A stretch of DNA of 64,000 nt from Limivicinus sp963617275 (GTDB taxonomy: Bacteria; Bacillota; Clostridia; Oscillospirales; Oscillospiraceae): contig CAVENX010000020.1 of NCBI GenBank assembly GCA_963617275.1, positions 124,001 to 188,000 on the forward strand. Reading direction: 5' to 3'. Both the position numbers and the translations under genes were made by a program. The notes under the pieces are model-generated. The model had not been told where the DNA came from, ran no database searches, and was given only the letters and a program-made list of their open reading frames with translations. Positions 8,315-17,224 of this stretch are shown here, in pieces. Within the stretch, counting starts at the first letter, position 1; each line of letters opens with the position of its first letter.

Positions 8315-9004
8315 ATGAAAACAATTGTTTCCGACAAATCCATAATATGCAGCAATGTTGTAAAATACATAGAAGTACTGCTGAAAAAAGAACCAAATGC
8401 AAATATTGCCTTTTCAGCAGCGGATCTTGATGATGAATTTTTCTGCATGCTCATTGATTCCTGCCAGGCGGGAAAGATCGACTTTTCAAACGTCAAAATT
8501 TTCAGCGTCGATGAATTTGCCTCCGGAAATGTTCTTGGAGCGGATCTTAAGACGCGCTTTCTTGACAAAGTAAATGTCCGCGAGGAAAATTGCTTCCTAC
8601 TGAACGGTTCAAATTATGAGACATATGACGATTTGATTGCTTCAGTAGGCGGGCTTGATCTTGCCTTGCTCGGCCTCGGATCAAACTGCCGGATCGGCTT
8701 CAATGAGCCGGGAACACCATTTTTATCGTTTACGCATATTCAAGACCTTACAGAAGCTTCAAAAAAACAGCTTCAAAGGTTCTTCCCCGCCGGAGCGGAG
8801 GTTCCGGGCAAAGCTGTCACACTTGGGATAAGCTCTATAATCGCCGCTAAAAGAATAGTCGTCATGGCATTTGGAAACGAAGTGTCTGCCGCGCTTTTCA
8901 GAACCCTGTATGCGAGAACTGACGTTTCAACCCCTTCCGCTTTCTTGCAGGTACCTTATGAAGTAACTGTTTTTGCGGATCGGGACGCAGCAGGCAATCT
9001 ATAA
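8315..9004 (+). CDS. NagB-like protein (glucosamine-6-phosphate deaminase fold) with altered active site
   Basis: The 229-residue protein has the NagB/6-phosphogluconolactonase fold. Asp of the deaminase base is present in SVDEFASG near residue 66. The second catalytic motif, normally G-x-G-x-DGHI-x-FNEP, reads GLGSNCRIGFNEPG near residues 120-133, so the catalytic Asp and His are replaced by Asn and Arg while the following FNEP is kept. In the family those residues carry out sugar ring opening, so ordinary deaminase activity is doubtful. The ATG at 8315 is chosen for its AAAGGAG site. It is first in an operon with a phosphoglucosamine mutase and a hexapeptide protein, so it still points to amino-sugar phosphate binding, perhaps regulatory. 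Confidence 0.78.
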   Translation: MKTIVSDKSIICSNVVKYIEVLLKKEPNANIAFSAADLDDEFFCMLIDSCQAGKIDFSNVKIFSVDEFASGNVLGADLKTRFLDKVNVREENCFLLNGSNYETYDDLIASVGGLDLALLGLGSNCRIGFNEPGTPFLSFTHIQDLTEASKKQLQRFFPAGAEVPGKAVTLGISSIIAAKRIVVMAFGNEVSAALFRTLYARTDVSTPSAFLQVPYEVTVFADRDAAGNL

Positions 9005-9019
9005 AATTTGGAGGAACTT

Positions 9020-10369
9020 ATGGGAAAATATTTTGGAACAGACGGGTTCCGCGGTGAGGCAAATAAAGACCTTACCGTAGAACACGCATTCAAGATCGGA
9101 CGCTACCTCGGCTGGTATTACGGGCAGGAGCATCGAGCCAAAGTCGTAATAGGAAAAGACACGCGCCGCTCAAGCTATATGTTTGAATCCGCATTGTGTG
9201 CCGGTCTTACGGCGTCCGGGGCTGATGCCTATCTTCTCCATGTCACGAGTACGCCAAGCGTATCGTATATCGCACGTGCGGATGACTTTGACTGCGGCAT
9301 TATGATCTCCGCAAGTCACAATCCTTACTACGACAACGGTATAAAGCTGATCAATTCCAACGGCGAGAAGATGGAAGAGTCCGTTCTTGACGGTATTGAG
9401 GAATATATTGACAGCAACACCGAGCTTCCCTATTCCGTGCGTGAAAGCATCGGACAGACGGTTGATTACTCCGCCGGCCGCAATCGCTACATCGGCTACC
9501 TTATCTCTCTTGCGACGCGATCCTACAAGAGGTACAAAGTGGGACTTGACTGTGCGAACGGCAGTACATGGCAGATGGCAAAAAGCGTGTTCGACGCTCT
9601 TGGTGCCGACACATACGTTATTGCCAATCACCCCGACGGCCTTAACATCAATGTTGACTGCGGTTCGACTCATATCGAAAATCTTCGCAAATATGTGCTT
9701 GAAAACAAGCTTGACGTCGGTTTTGCCTTTGACGGCGATGCAGATCGTTGCCTTGCCGTCGATGAAAAGGGCAACATCATCAACGGCGATCATATAATGT
9801 ATGTCAACGCAAAATACATGCAGGAAAAGGACATACTCGGCGATTCAAAGGTCGTCACCACAATAATGTCCAACATGGGGCTTTACAAGGCGCTTGACGC
9901 GCTCGGAATAGGCTATGAAAAGACCGCCGTAGGCGACAAGTATGTTGCAGAGAATATGCGTGAAAACGGTCACCTTATCGGCGGAGAGCAGTCCGGTCAC
10001 ATAATTTTCGGCCGTCTTGCAAATACAGGCGACGGAATACTCACAGCAATCAAGATCATGGAATGTATAACCGAGAGCAAAGAGCCTTTGTCAGTTCTCG
10101 CTTCCGGCATGAGAATGTATCCGCAGATGCTCAAGAATGTTGTAGTCACTGACAAGGACGAAACGCTCTCCTGCAAGGAAGTTACGGACACTGTCGTAAA
10201 GGTCGAACGCGATCTCGGCGACAACGGCAGGGTTGTTCTCCGCAAAAGCGGAACAGAGCCTCTTCTCAGAGTCATGGTCGAAGCAAACACGCAGGAGCTG
10301 TGCAACGAAAAAGTGGACGAAATCATTGACGCGATGGCGAAAGCCGGAAAGCTTATAAAGGTGAAATGA
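9020..10369 (+). CDS. glmM: Phosphoglucosamine mutase / phosphohexomutase
   Basis: The 449-residue protein carries the four phosphohexomutase signatures: GTDGFRGEAN at the start, the phosphoserine loop MISASHNPYYDNG near residue 95, the metal loop FDGDADRC near 237 and the sugar loop GGEQSGH near 320, ending with a phosphate loop RKSGTEPLLRVMVEA. The short length and GTDGFRG start fit GlmM (glucosamine-6-P to glucosamine-1-P) rather than ManB. The ATG at 9020 has a GGAGG site. The operon position between a NagB-like protein and a GlmU-like hexapeptide protein supports a role in making UDP-GlcNAc for peptidoglycan, although the cell may have another glmM. Confidence 0.85.
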   Translation: MGKYFGTDGFRGEANKDLTVEHAFKIGRYLGWYYGQEHRAKVVIGKDTRRSSYMFESALCAGLTASGADAYLLHVTSTPSVSYIARADDFDCGIMISASHNPYYDNGIKLINSNGEKMEESVLDGIEEYIDSNTELPYSVRESIGQTVDYSAGRNRYIGYLISLATRSYKRYKVGLDCANGSTWQMAKSVFDALGADTYVIANHPDGLNINVDCGSTHIENLRKYVLENKLDVGFAFDGDADRCLAVDEKGNIINGDHIMYVNAKYMQEKDILGDSKVVTTIMSNMGLYKALDALGIGYEKTAVGDKYVAENMRENGHLIGGEQSGHIIFGRLANTGDGILTAIKIMECITESKEPLSVLASGMRMYPQMLKNVVVTDKDETLSCKEVTDTVVKVERDLGDNGRVVLRKSGTEPLLRVMVEANTQELCNEKVDEIIDAMAKAGKLIKVK

Positions 10370-11028
10370 TGGTAGAAATCAACGAGCTTTTTGATCTTGA
10401 AAAAACAATAGCGGCAGACCTTTTCGCCGGAAAGACCTATCCGTGGGAGGTCCTGCCCGAAATAAAGGATTTCATTCTCAAACTCGGCGAAACGCTTGAC
10501 GAAGCGGAATATGACCACCCCTCGGATGGAGTGTGGATTGCGAATGACGCCGCCGTTTTCCCATCGGCATACATCGGCTCCCCCTGTATTATCGACCATG
10601 GTGCCGAAATACGCCAGTGTGCATTTATCCGCGGCAGTGCGATCGTCGGCAAAAACGCCGTTGTCGGCAACTCGACGGAGCTTAAAAATGTTGTCCTCTT
10701 TGACAACGTTCAGGTTCCTCACTATAATTATGTAGGCGATTCCGTGCTCGGCTACAAGGCACATATGGGCGCCGGCTCAATTACAAGCAATGTAAAATCC
10801 GATAAGACACTTGTAGTTATAAAAGAGCCCGGTAATCCGCATGAGACCGGCAGAAAAAAAGTCGGTGCAATGCTCGGCGATAATGTAGAAGTCGGCTGCA
10901 ACAGCGTCCTCAACCCCGGTACTATTATCGGACGCCGCTCAAATGTGTATCCCACCTCATGCGTCAGAGGCGTCATACCCGCTGACAGCATTTATAAAGC
11001 TAAAGACAATATTATTTTAAAAAAGTAA
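10366..11028 (+). CDS. Left-handed beta-helix (hexapeptide repeat) protein, GlmU C-domain-like
   Basis: The 220-residue product starts on an ATGATG overlapping the glmM stop. After about 60 helical residues it has hexapeptide repeats (PSAYIGSPCIIDHGAEI, GSAIVGKNAVVG, LGDNVEVGCNSVLNPGTIIG), the beta-helix of LpxA and GlmU acyltransferases. The loop NYVGDSVLGYKAHMGAGS matches GlmU C-domain proteins. There is no pyrophosphorylase domain, so it may acetylate glucosamine-1-P or bind a sugar nucleotide while uridylyl transfer is done elsewhere. Translational coupling ties it to the mutase. Confidence 0.78.
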   Translation: MMVEINELFDLEKTIAADLFAGKTYPWEVLPEIKDFILKLGETLDEAEYDHPSDGVWIANDAAVFPSAYIGSPCIIDHGAEIRQCAFIRGSAIVGKNAVVGNSTELKNVVLFDNVQVPHYNYVGDSVLGYKAHMGAGSITSNVKSDKTLVVIKEPGNPHETGRKKVGAMLGDNVEVGCNSVLNPGTIIGRRSNVYPTSCVRGVIPADSIYKAKDNIILKK

Positions 11029-11047
11029 TTTAATCGCCTTTTAAAGC

Positions 11048-11100
11048 ATTAAAGAAGGACGCTATCCCGTGTTTGAATGGAGATAGTGTCCTTCTTTAAT
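11048..11100. terminator. Two-way terminator after the amino-sugar operon
   Basis: ATTAAAGAAGGACGCTATC pairs with GATAGTGTCCTTCTTTAAT over a 15-base loop with one G-T pair. Its A- and T-rich ends can serve both convergent operons. Confidence 0.85.
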
Positions 11101-11123
11101 GTCATTTTATGGCTTTCCCTGCT

Positions 11124-11720
11124 TCAGTCAGGAGCAGGCGTATCATCCGGCAGTTTACCGTCAGCCGATGCCGGTTTTGAATTTCCGTCAAAAAATCCTT
11201 GCTCAAGCATCCCCGCGATTTTCAGCAGCGGCACTATTCCCGAAAGCAGCGCAAAAAGCGCAATTATTTCAGGTATCGCCGAAACAAGCTCCTCCACGAC
11301 AAACATTATCGCGGAGTTAAGGTTGGTACACAGCAGCGCCGCGCAAAGCAGACCGCCCACTGCCTGCCCGATACACACCGACACGACAAGGCATAGATAC
11401 AGCCTGTCATACATGGCTCCTTTTTTGATTTTTTCAAGCAGGAGCTTTGAGCTTACCGCAAAAACAAGGCACTTTCCTATCTCAGCCGGAAGCAGCACCG
11501 CTGTGGGAATCTCCGCTTCTATAAGCGCGACCACCGGCAATATGACGGCACAGCATACGCCGTATTCAATCGGGCAGCACATTGCGCATATGAGCACCGA
11601 CAAATAAACCGCGCAATTAGTTTCCAGCGATGCAAAAACGGTCTGAAGCACAGCCGATACCGCAATGCACAGAGCACAGATCATTGAATATTCTGTTTTT
11701 TTCAAACTTGAATTTTTCAT
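11124..11720 (-). CDS. Membrane protein, ECF-transporter S-component-like
   Basis: The 198-residue protein has five or six hydrophobic segments and a short acidic C-tail. It is last in a four-gene operon with an EcfT-like protein and two EcfA-like ATPases, which is the position and size of a vitamin- or metal-binding S component. I do not see a family signature (such as BioY, ThiT or CbiM), so the ligand is unknown and the assignment rests largely on context. Confidence 0.55.
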   Translation of the reverse strand: MKNSSLKKTEYSMICALCIAVSAVLQTVFASLETNCAVYLSVLICAMCCPIEYGVCCAVILPVVALIEAEIPTAVLLPAEIGKCLVFAVSSKLLLEKIKKGAMYDRLYLCLVVSVCIGQAVGGLLCAALLCTNLNSAIMFVVEELVSAIPEIIALFALLSGIVPLLKIAGMLEQGFFDGNSKPASADGKLPDDTPAPD

Positions 11721-11728
11721 TTAAGTGA

Positions 11729-12520
11729 TCAAAGGATTATCAGCTGCACCGCAAGAAAAGCAATGCTTACGGTTATGGCGCAGTAATCGTATACGGAAAG
11801 CTCGGTACGCGTCCGACAGATTTTCCCAAAATTTTTCGTTATTCCCCTCGATTCAAGCACAGCCGCACGTTCCTTAACCTCGCAAAGCGCATAGTAGAGC
11901 GCCGGGCGCAGAAGGCGCAGCTTTGCCGTTGAATCAAACCGTCTCCGTTTTTCCCGGCATTGAATCCCCCTATTTTTCTGTATTTCCGATATTTCGTCCA
12001 GTTTCTTTTTGAACAGGTCATAAAACAAGAACGATGACGCAGCCGTCAGCGCTATCCTGTCGGGAGAAATGCCCAGAACTGTCAGAGGCCTTAAAACCAC
12101 GGCAAGCGGCGCTCCCAAAGACATTGGCTCCGTCAAACATCTGAACAGGTCAAACAAAACCGCTATTTCAACTATCTTTGCAGAAGTCCCGATTCCCTTG
12201 AGTGCGCCGTTTACGGACGGCATTAGTATCCAGCATCTGTAAAAGGCCGTCTCGGGAGAGTAAAAGCAAAAATCAAGCACGCAGACAAAGAGCAACAGGG
12301 GCAGCAGTCTGCCGACGGAGCCCTTTACTGCTGCCGGGGCTATCTGTGCAAGGTAAAACAGAGCCGTGAGAAATACTGCTGTCAGGATATTTCCTAAAAG
12401 AGAATCAGCAAATATAAACGCCGCCGTCAGAATTGTCAGACAGACAAGCTTTATCGCCGGATCAATTCCCGCAAGCACGTTCTTTTCATCAATGCCGCCG
12501 CTATGCGAGTCATAGATCAT
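11729..12520 (-). CDS. Energy-coupling factor transmembrane protein (EcfT/CbiQ family)
   Basis: The 263-residue protein has an N-terminal DPAIKLVCLTILTAAFIFAD block typical of EcfT, several membrane segments, and a cytoplasmic coupling region ending in ESRGI, a form of the Ala-Arg-Gly motif that contacts the ATPases. Its start overlaps the stop of the upstream ATPase gene by four bases. EcfT joins the two ATPases to the substrate-binding S protein. Confidence 0.8.
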   Translation of the reverse strand: MIYDSHSGGIDEKNVLAGIDPAIKLVCLTILTAAFIFADSLLGNILTAVFLTALFYLAQIAPAAVKGSVGRLLPLLLFVCVLDFCFYSPETAFYRCWILMPSVNGALKGIGTSAKIVEIAVLFDLFRCLTEPMSLGAPLAVVLRPLTVLGISPDRIALTAASSFLFYDLFKKKLDEISEIQKNRGIQCREKRRRFDSTAKLRLLRPALYYALCEVKERAAVLESRGITKNFGKICRTRTELSVYDYCAITVSIAFLAVQLIIL

Positions 12521-13350
12521 TTATTCTTCCTCCACATAAGTATCTTGAGGCGGTCAATAAACTGCTCGTACAAAATGATATTGCTCGGCATATCCATTCC
12601 GTTTTCCCGCAGCATCTGGCAGCACTTTTTTACATCCGGTACATCCACGCCCAGGTGGTTCAGGAAAAAATACTCGGAAAAGACATTTTTCGCGGACGAG
12701 TCAATGGCGATACGTCCATCCTTTATAATAATGACCCTTCCCGCATATTCCGAAATGCGGGAGACGTCGGCAGTGATCAAAATGATCGTAACACCCTGCA
12801 TATTCAACTTTTTCAACAGCTCCATTAGCCGCTTGCACCATATGGCGTCCATGTTTTTCATAGGCTCGTCCAGCACCATGATCTCCGGTGACAGAGCAAG
12901 CAGAGAAGCAAGGGAAATCGCTCGCCTTTCAGCGCAAGTCAGTTCAAACGGTGACTTATTCTTTACCGTCTCATAGTCAAGCCCCACAAGCCCGACCGCC
13001 CTTCTTGCGGCATCCGCAAGCTTTTCTTTATTTTTTTCTGTTTTTCTTAATAGGGAGCATACCTCTTTTTCCACGGTTTGCTCTGATACGGCATTTTCCG
13101 CCTCTGACGCAAAATAGACCGAGGCAGCCATTTCTCCGGAACTGTTTGCAGCAGTGATACTGCCGGTATCCGGTCGGATAAGCCCGCAGAGCATTTTGCC
13201 GAAGTCTGCGCCTTCGCCCTCTGCCATATCGACTATCCCCACGAACTCACCGTCGTTTATCCGGAGAGATTCGATATTAAATGTTTCGCTATGTAGCGGA
13301 TTCCTTACGTTTTTTATCCGGTATGTTACGTTCTCCAATATTACAGGCAT
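12517..13350 (-). CDS. EcfA-like ABC ATPase with degenerate catalytic motifs
   Basis: At 277 residues this has the length and layout of an ECF ATPase, including the SPFEL element near residue 133. But the Walker A site reads AEGEGADFGKML (44-54) rather than GxxGSGKST, the signature reads LTCAERRA instead of LSGGQ, and the switch His is replaced (ITADVS near 194). Walker B (IMVLDEP, 158-163) is intact. Known ABC chemistry would predict very weak or no ATP hydrolysis. It overlaps the partner ATPase gene by 10 bases. Confidence 0.75.
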   Translation of the reverse strand: MPVILENVTYRIKNVRNPLHSETFNIESLRINDGEFVGIVDMAEGEGADFGKMLCGLIRPDTGSITAANSSGEMAASVYFASEAENAVSEQTVEKEVCSLLRKTEKNKEKLADAARRAVGLVGLDYETVKNKSPFELTCAERRAISLASLLALSPEIMVLDEPMKNMDAIWCKRLMELLKKLNMQGVTIILITADVSRISEYAGRVIIIKDGRIAIDSSAKNVFSEYFFLNHLGVDVPDVKKCCQMLRENGMDMPSNIILYEQFIDRLKILMWRKNK

Positions 13351-14162
13351 ATTTCATCCACCAATTCACGCATGGTAAGCGGAGGCCGGCTGAGTTTTAT
13401 ATCGCTGTCAATAAGGTCGTGGTACACCCTCATCGGAAATGCCGGTTCGATCCCGGCCTTTTCAAGCAATTCAGCATCCGACAGGATATTGCGCGCCTCC
13501 CCGCAGGCCAGTATACTCCCCTCCTTGAGCAGGAGCACACGCTGAGCCTCCGCTGCTTCGTCAAAGCTATTTGTAATGATCACAATTGTTTTTCCGCCGT
13601 CATGTAATTTATGAAGCAGGGCAAAATAGCGTTCCCTGTCCTTGCCGTAAATACCGGATGCCGCGTCTTCAAAAACAAGCACCTCCGGCTCCGAGGCAAG
13701 TACGGCGGAGATCTGAACGCAGAGACTTTCATATTCCGTAAGTGTCTCCGTCCGCTTCTGCTCCTTATCGGCCATCCCGGTGCATCCAAGATAATCTGAG
13801 CATTTTTCGGGAATATCTTTCGAATCCGTCCCGGCGCAGACTAATGCAAGCGTTATTTCCGCCTTTACGGTCGAAGCAAGAAAACATCTATGTGAAGCAG
13901 AAAAAATCATCCCGCATTTTTTCCTTATGTTTTCCTGATTTTTGCCGTCGGATGTGTCCATCCCGCAAACGGAAACTTTTCCGCTCTCCGGCAGCAGCAG
14001 ACCATTCAAATGGCGGGCAACCGTGTTTTTCCCGCTCTCCCGTGTACCGGCAATTGCAAACATCCCGCCCTTATCAACCTCAAACGAGACCTTGTAAACA
14101 GATTGTCCTTCACATACCGAGCGGCTGCAAAAGGAAAGATCATTCACCTCAATTATGCTCAA
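13341..14162 (-). CDS. Second EcfA-like ABC ATPase with degenerate motifs
   Basis: I take the TTG at 14162 as the start because GGAGG precedes it; an in-frame ATG lies five codons upstream, inside that site. The P loop is GTRESGKNT (the Lys is kept), followed by HLNGLLLPESGKV as in EcfA proteins. The Q loop lacks Gln, the signature reads LTEYESLC, Walker B reads VLVFEDAAS (DE changed to ED) and the switch His is Asn (ITNSFDEA). Together with the next gene, both halves of the ATPase pair are degenerate in different places, leaving at best one poor composite site. Confidence 0.75.
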   Translation of the reverse strand: MSIIEVNDLSFCSRSVCEGQSVYKVSFEVDKGGMFAIAGTRESGKNTVARHLNGLLLPESGKVSVCGMDTSDGKNQENIRKKCGMIFSASHRCFLASTVKAEITLALVCAGTDSKDIPEKCSDYLGCTGMADKEQKRTETLTEYESLCVQISAVLASEPEVLVFEDAASGIYGKDRERYFALLHKLHDGGKTIVIITNSFDEAAEAQRVLLLKEGSILACGEARNILSDAELLEKAGIEPAFPMRVYHDLIDSDIKLSRPPLTMRELVDEICL

Positions 14163-14264
14163 TCCGACTGCCTCCAAAATTTACTCAATGATAATATATA
14201 CTATTTTCCCCGCTTCGGCAATACCTTTACACTTTTTTCGCTGCTTGCTATGCAGCGGTTTGTG

Positions 14265-14294
14265 TTGCCGAACAAACATAAGCTGTGGTATAAT
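14265..14294 (+). promoter_or_regulatory. Sigma-A promoter of the glycosyltransferase gene
   Basis: TTGCCG, an 18-base spacer and a perfect TATAAT, 30 bases before the GTG start. Confidence 0.6.
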
Positions 14295-14324
14295 ACAAAA
14301 ATAAAAAACGCCGGAGGAAATGCA

Positions 14325-15944
14325 GTGTACACCTTATCCGTAAAAAAAATCGGCAGGCCTGATAAAATAACCGTTATTATCCTTGCCGCTGTTTTTTTTG
14401 CGTGCGCGATCTTTTCAATAACTGACGGATGCTATTGGGGCGATGACTACGCCGCATATATCTCTGAGGGGATCGCTATCGCGGAAGGACGCATTGACGC
14501 GCAGGCTGCGCTTAACGCAAAAATGCATCCCTCTCCCCTGCCGGATGAAGCTGTCGGCAGGCCTCTTGTATATGTATGGGGCTATCCGCTCGTTCTGGCT
14601 TTGGTATACCGACTTGTCGGATTTGACAGAATAACTTATGCATCCATTTTTTTCTACAAGCTCCCGACAGTCATTTCCTTTGCCCTTGCCTCAGCCGTCC
14701 TTTTTCTTTTTCTGAGACGGCGATTCGGTTACTTTCTTTCGCTGCTGCTGACCGTTGCGTTCTGCTCCTGCGTTGAGTTTTACAATTTTATCAACACTCT
14801 TTACAACGATATATTTTTCATGCTTTTTGCCCTGCTCGCCCTTTATCTCGTTGAGCTTTACACTGAAAACTCCGGAACCGGCCGGCACGCAAAAATCGGC
14901 GTTATCCTCGGCATCGTTTTGTGGTATATGTATGAGATAAGGCTGAATGGTCTGGCGATCCTGCTTGCGTGCCTTGCCGCGCACCTTATTTACCTCATTA
15001 AAAGCGGAAATCTTACCAAACCGGAAATCCTGCTGCGCGAGGCCGTTCCGTATATTGTATTCTTTGCTTTCAAATCACTCTCTGAGCTTTTGATCGCTTC
15101 TCCGACGCCAAATACAAGTGATTTTCATGATTCCTCACCCGTGCTTTTTTTCTCCAACCTCGGTGTTTACCTGAATCTTATTCTTGATTTTTTCCGGCAG
15201 ATATGGAGCAGGCTCCTTATAAGCCCGTTGTATTCCGTGTTGAAAAGATTTTTCGAAATAAGCTATTCCGACCTTGCCGTTGCCGGCAACATATTGGCAT
15301 GGGGCAGCTTTGCTCTGCTTATCCTCGGGCTTATATACGGCGGAATTAAGAAAAATCTGCATCTGTCGCTGCTTACCGTTTTTTATATAACGGCCGCTTC
15401 CGTGCTTCCGTATACGCAGGGCATGAGATACATATATCCTATCCTGCCGGTGATCCTCATGTTTTTCGGCTTTGGTGCAAAATGCGTTTTCGGATTCTTC
15501 GGCGGCAAAACTCTGCGCCGTGCTTTGCCTGCCGCCGCGTCGCTTTTGTGTCTGCTATGTCTGTATCAGGTCGTCTCAAACGATATCGCTCTTCAGACCT
15601 CCGGCAGAGATGAGACGGAAATCATCAATGTTGAGGATATTTATATGCAGAACGCATACTCTCCGTGTGCCGTTGATGTGTACAACTACATCCGTGCAAA
15701 CACTCCTGCGCAATGCACCATTGCATTTTTTGCGCCGAGAGGACTGTATCTGAATACGGAAAGGTTCTCAATCAAGCCGGATGTAAACGGACACAGCATA
15801 GACGAAGCCGATTATTACCTTGATTACCTCAAAACAGGTGAATACAATATCACACCGCCGCTTGACGGAAAATTTGAAAGCATGTTTTCAAACGATGAGT
15901 TTGTTTTCTATAAACGCATAAAAGATTTAAATGAGGAGCAATAA
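14325..15944 (+). CDS. GT-C fold membrane glycosyltransferase (ArnT/PMT-like)
   Basis: The frame is open much further upstream, but that part runs through the divergent ATPase gene and the promoter. A GTG at 14325 has GGAGG seven bases before it and gives a 539-residue protein. It has about eleven membrane segments, and an acidic pair in WGDDYAAYISEGIAIAEGR just after the first segment, the position of the catalytic Asp of GT-C enzymes. Such proteins transfer sugars from lipid-linked donors at the outer face of the membrane. The soluble C-terminal domain is also typical. Acceptor unknown. Confidence 0.72.
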   Translation: MYTLSVKKIGRPDKITVIILAAVFFACAIFSITDGCYWGDDYAAYISEGIAIAEGRIDAQAALNAKMHPSPLPDEAVGRPLVYVWGYPLVLALVYRLVGFDRITYASIFFYKLPTVISFALASAVLFLFLRRRFGYFLSLLLTVAFCSCVEFYNFINTLYNDIFFMLFALLALYLVELYTENSGTGRHAKIGVILGIVLWYMYEIRLNGLAILLACLAAHLIYLIKSGNLTKPEILLREAVPYIVFFAFKSLSELLIASPTPNTSDFHDSSPVLFFSNLGVYLNLILDFFRQIWSRLLISPLYSVLKRFFEISYSDLAVAGNILAWGSFALLILGLIYGGIKKNLHLSLLTVFYITAASVLPYTQGMRYIYPILPVILMFFGFGAKCVFGFFGGKTLRRALPAAASLLCLLCLYQVVSNDIALQTSGRDETEIINVEDIYMQNAYSPCAVDVYNYIRANTPAQCTIAFFAPRGLYLNTERFSIKPDVNGHSIDEADYYLDYLKTGEYNITPPLDGKFESMFSNDEFVFYKRIKDLNEEQ

Positions 15945-15952
15945 AACAAATT

Positions 15953-17095
15953 ATGAATCAACGCGAATTAAGTGAGATACGCCGCAGATGGAAAAGTGAC
16001 AGATCTTCCGTTGCAAACATTTATGGGTGTTATGTAAACTCAAATAAAGAAATCATCTCCAGCTTTGACAGTTCTCTGGGGCTTCTCACACATGATGAGA
16101 GTGAGATGTATCTTTCCATTCTGAAAAAAACGCTTTCCGGAACGCTCGGAAAGAATCTGATAGACATTGAATTTGAAACGAAGCAGGTCACGGACGGAGC
16201 AGAACACGCTCTGCTTATGAAGCTAAAAAAAGAGCTTCTGCGCGATGAGGAAAGCAGGAATGAGCTTTGCGGTAAAATTATCTCATCCCTTAGTCTTGAG
16301 GACGAATGCAATTACCTCATACTCCTTGCCGCGGACGCCTATGACGTGCCGCACATGAGAGGGCATGACAGCGATGCGCGCACAGACAGCGGTGAAGTCT
16401 TCAAGTATTTTCTCTGCTGCGTCTGCCCCGTTAAATCCGCTTCGCTTGAGCTGGGCTATATTCCAGACAGCGGTGATTTTCACTCCTGCTCAACCGGGCA
16501 GACCGTTGCATCCCCGCTGCTCGGCTTCATGTTCCCGGCCTTTGATGACCGAAGCACAAACATATATAATGCCCTGTATTATACAAAAAAGCCGTCTGAG
16601 CTTCATCAGGAACTGATAGACGCTCTTTTCAAAACGAGTACGCCCCCCATGTCCGCCCCCGCGCAGAAGGAAATTTTCGGCAGCGTTATAAGCGCCTCGC
16701 TTGACAGTGAATGCAACTTTGACATCGTTCAATCGGTAAACGAGCAGATAAGGAACAGGATCCTTGTGCATAAAGAGGCAAAAATTCCGGAAAAGCTCGA
16801 AATAAGCGTGAAGGAAATCGGTGAGATGCTCCGGGACAGCGGGCTTGAGGACACAAAAGTGGCCGATTTTGAGGAAGAATGTGAAAAATCCTTCGGCGAG
16901 GGCGCTGCTTTGGATCCTAATAATATAATAGATGCGAAAAAGCTTCGCATCGAGACCCCCGAAATAAAAATATCCTTATCCCCGGACAACGCCTGCCTCG
17001 TTGAGCAGCGCATAATTGACGGCAGAAAATATATACTTATCCCTGCGGAAAACGGCGTGGAAATAAACGGAATAAACGTTAAGATCACGGAATAA
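15953..17095 (+). CDS. DUF4317 domain-containing protein
   Basis: The 380-residue protein starts MNQRELSEIRRRWKSDRSSV and contains the CNYLILLAADAYDVPHM region near residue 118, features of the DUF4317 family that is common in gut clostridia. It is cytoplasmic, acidic and of unknown function. It follows the glycosyltransferase gene by eight bases and is probably co-transcribed with it. Confidence 0.85.
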   Translation: MNQRELSEIRRRWKSDRSSVANIYGCYVNSNKEIISSFDSSLGLLTHDESEMYLSILKKTLSGTLGKNLIDIEFETKQVTDGAEHALLMKLKKELLRDEESRNELCGKIISSLSLEDECNYLILLAADAYDVPHMRGHDSDARTDSGEVFKYFLCCVCPVKSASLELGYIPDSGDFHSCSTGQTVASPLLGFMFPAFDDRSTNIYNALYYTKKPSELHQELIDALFKTSTPPMSAPAQKEIFGSVISASLDSECNFDIVQSVNEQIRNRILVHKEAKIPEKLEISVKEIGEMLRDSGLEDTKVADFEEECEKSFGEGAALDPNNIIDAKKLRIETPEIKISLSPDNACLVEQRIIDGRKYILIPAENGVEINGINVKITE

Positions 17096-17194
17096 TTTTC
17101 CACTGAAACGCAGTTCATGCCTTTTGCTTTTTATCAGGGCGGCTATATTTGGAAAAATTTATAGTGAGTACATCATTGGCTGCGGGGATCATGC

Positions 17195-17200
17195 TATAAT
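17195..17200 (+). promoter_or_regulatory. -10 element upstream of the YitT gene
   Basis: TGCTATAAT gives an extended -10 about 25 bases before the GTG start. No good -35 is visible. Confidence 0.4.
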
Positions 17201-17224
17201 ATAAAGAAAACGGGATGTGATTGC

